Positions 41,508-41,748 of a stretch of DNA of 41,748 bases are shown piece by piece. The stretch spans positions 1 through 41,748 of the forward strand of contig JAJDEN010000018.1 in NCBI GenBank assembly GCA_029259775.1, in the 5' to 3' direction. The notes under the pieces were generated by a model, which was given only the letters and a program-made list of their open reading frames with translations, was not told the origin of the DNA and did not search any database. Origin of the DNA: Planctomycetota bacterium (lineage in GTDB: Bacteria; Planctomycetota; PLA2; JAEUHO01). Every line of letters begins with the position of its first letter. Position 1 is the first letter of the stretch. The position numbers and the translations under genes were made by a program.

Positions 41508-41541
41508 TTGACCCCCTATTACCCTCCGTTACTCTATAAAT
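41508..41541 (+). promoter_or_regulatory. Possible promoter of the last lipoprotein gene
   Basis: TTGACC (41508-41513) and TATAAAT (41535-41541) resemble -35 and -10 boxes, but the 21-base spacing is too long for a good sigma-70 promoter. Kept as weak. The ribosome-binding site AAAGGA (41569-41574) is better. Confidence 0.3.
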
Positions 41542-41579
41542 AATCCCCATTATTCCTCACTTCACATCAAAGGATCATC

Positions 41580-41748
41580 ATGAAGCTCAGAGAAAAACGA
41601 TTTGTTACTGCGTTGCTTGTTATTTTGTTGTCAGTTTTTACTAGCAGTTGCTCGCAAAAGCCTGATCTCACAGCAGAGGAGCTTCCAACTCGGTATATCC
41701 ATGAAAAAGATTTTACAGATGAAAGCATCCTTCAAACGGAAATGTTTG
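41580..41748 (+). CDS. Lipoprotein, 3' end outside the window
   Basis: ATG at 41580 after AAAGGA gives MKLREKRFVTALLVILLSVFTSSC, a lipoprotein signal whose lipobox-like end is FTSSC. The mature start is SQKPDLTAEELPTRYIHEKDFTDESILQ, polar and acidic. The gene runs off the window after 56 codons, so the function cannot be judged. Its composition is A+T-rich like the resB operon. Confidence 0.7.
   Translation, partial: MKLREKRFVTALLVILLSVFTSSCSQKPDLTAEELPTRYIHEKDFTDESILQTEMF

Overview
The window joins two pieces of DNA of different composition. Bases 1 to about 36,700 are very G+C-rich, with G or C at most third codon positions. They carry about 38 densely packed genes, many overlapping or only a few bases apart. 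The mix suggests a Gram-negative, planctomycete-like bacterium: many lipoproteins, TPR proteins ending in a laminin-G/DUF1080-like fold, an alpha/alpha-toroid protein, DUF1573, two huge carboxypeptidase-regulatory repeat proteins, an ECF sigma factor with a zinc-finger anti-sigma factor, and STAS proteins. This placement is an inference; no rRNA or marker gene is present. From about 36,700 to the end the DNA is clearly more A+T-rich, with other codon use, repeats and a decayed insertion sequence, and looks Verrucomicrobia-like. The change falls inside the most conserved motif of one cytochrome c maturation gene, so an assembly chimera is the first explanation to test.

Layout. 1-4,807: formate dehydrogenase alpha subunit (5' end outside the window) followed without a gap by the tungstate transporter tupABC, which suggests a tungsten enzyme. 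4,911-6,540: a 43-residue Cys-rich lipoprotein and a secreted toroid protein, then an inverted-repeat element. 6,883-8,915 (minus): Hpt protein, response regulator with a Cys-rich tail, and ferrochelatase. 9,053-17,020: a 1,299-residue repeat protein, a DUF697-like membrane protein, two coupled TPR/laminin-G-like proteins and an unknown membrane protein. 17,045-22,358 (mostly minus): a TolB-like lipoprotein, two STAS proteins, folB-folK coupled to a lipoprotein, and two more coupled lipoproteins. 22,468-28,106: SprT-like protease, PASTA-domain protein, a diguanylate cyclase with a degenerate receiver, FabL enoyl reductase, a small lipoprotein and a DUF1573 lipoprotein. 28,267-36,348: a second giant repeat protein, LysR regulator, ECF sigma/anti-sigma pair, L-threonine dehydrogenase, half-size TSUP permease, secreted TPR protein and acetyltransferase.

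36,371-41,748: a lipoprotein-resB-ccsA operon for cytochrome c maturation, read toward the junction, then a repeat-rich stretch, an IS481-type transposase remnant and the start of a lipoprotein cut by the window end.

Much of the high-GC part concerns the cell envelope: at least eight predicted lipoproteins, two membrane-anchored repeat giants and several exported TPR, toroid and PASTA proteins. Signalling parts (Hpt, two response-regulator-type proteins, STAS, ECF) occur without any histidine kinase in the window. I saw no tRNA, rRNA, CRISPR array, prophage, classical defence cluster or biosynthetic cluster.
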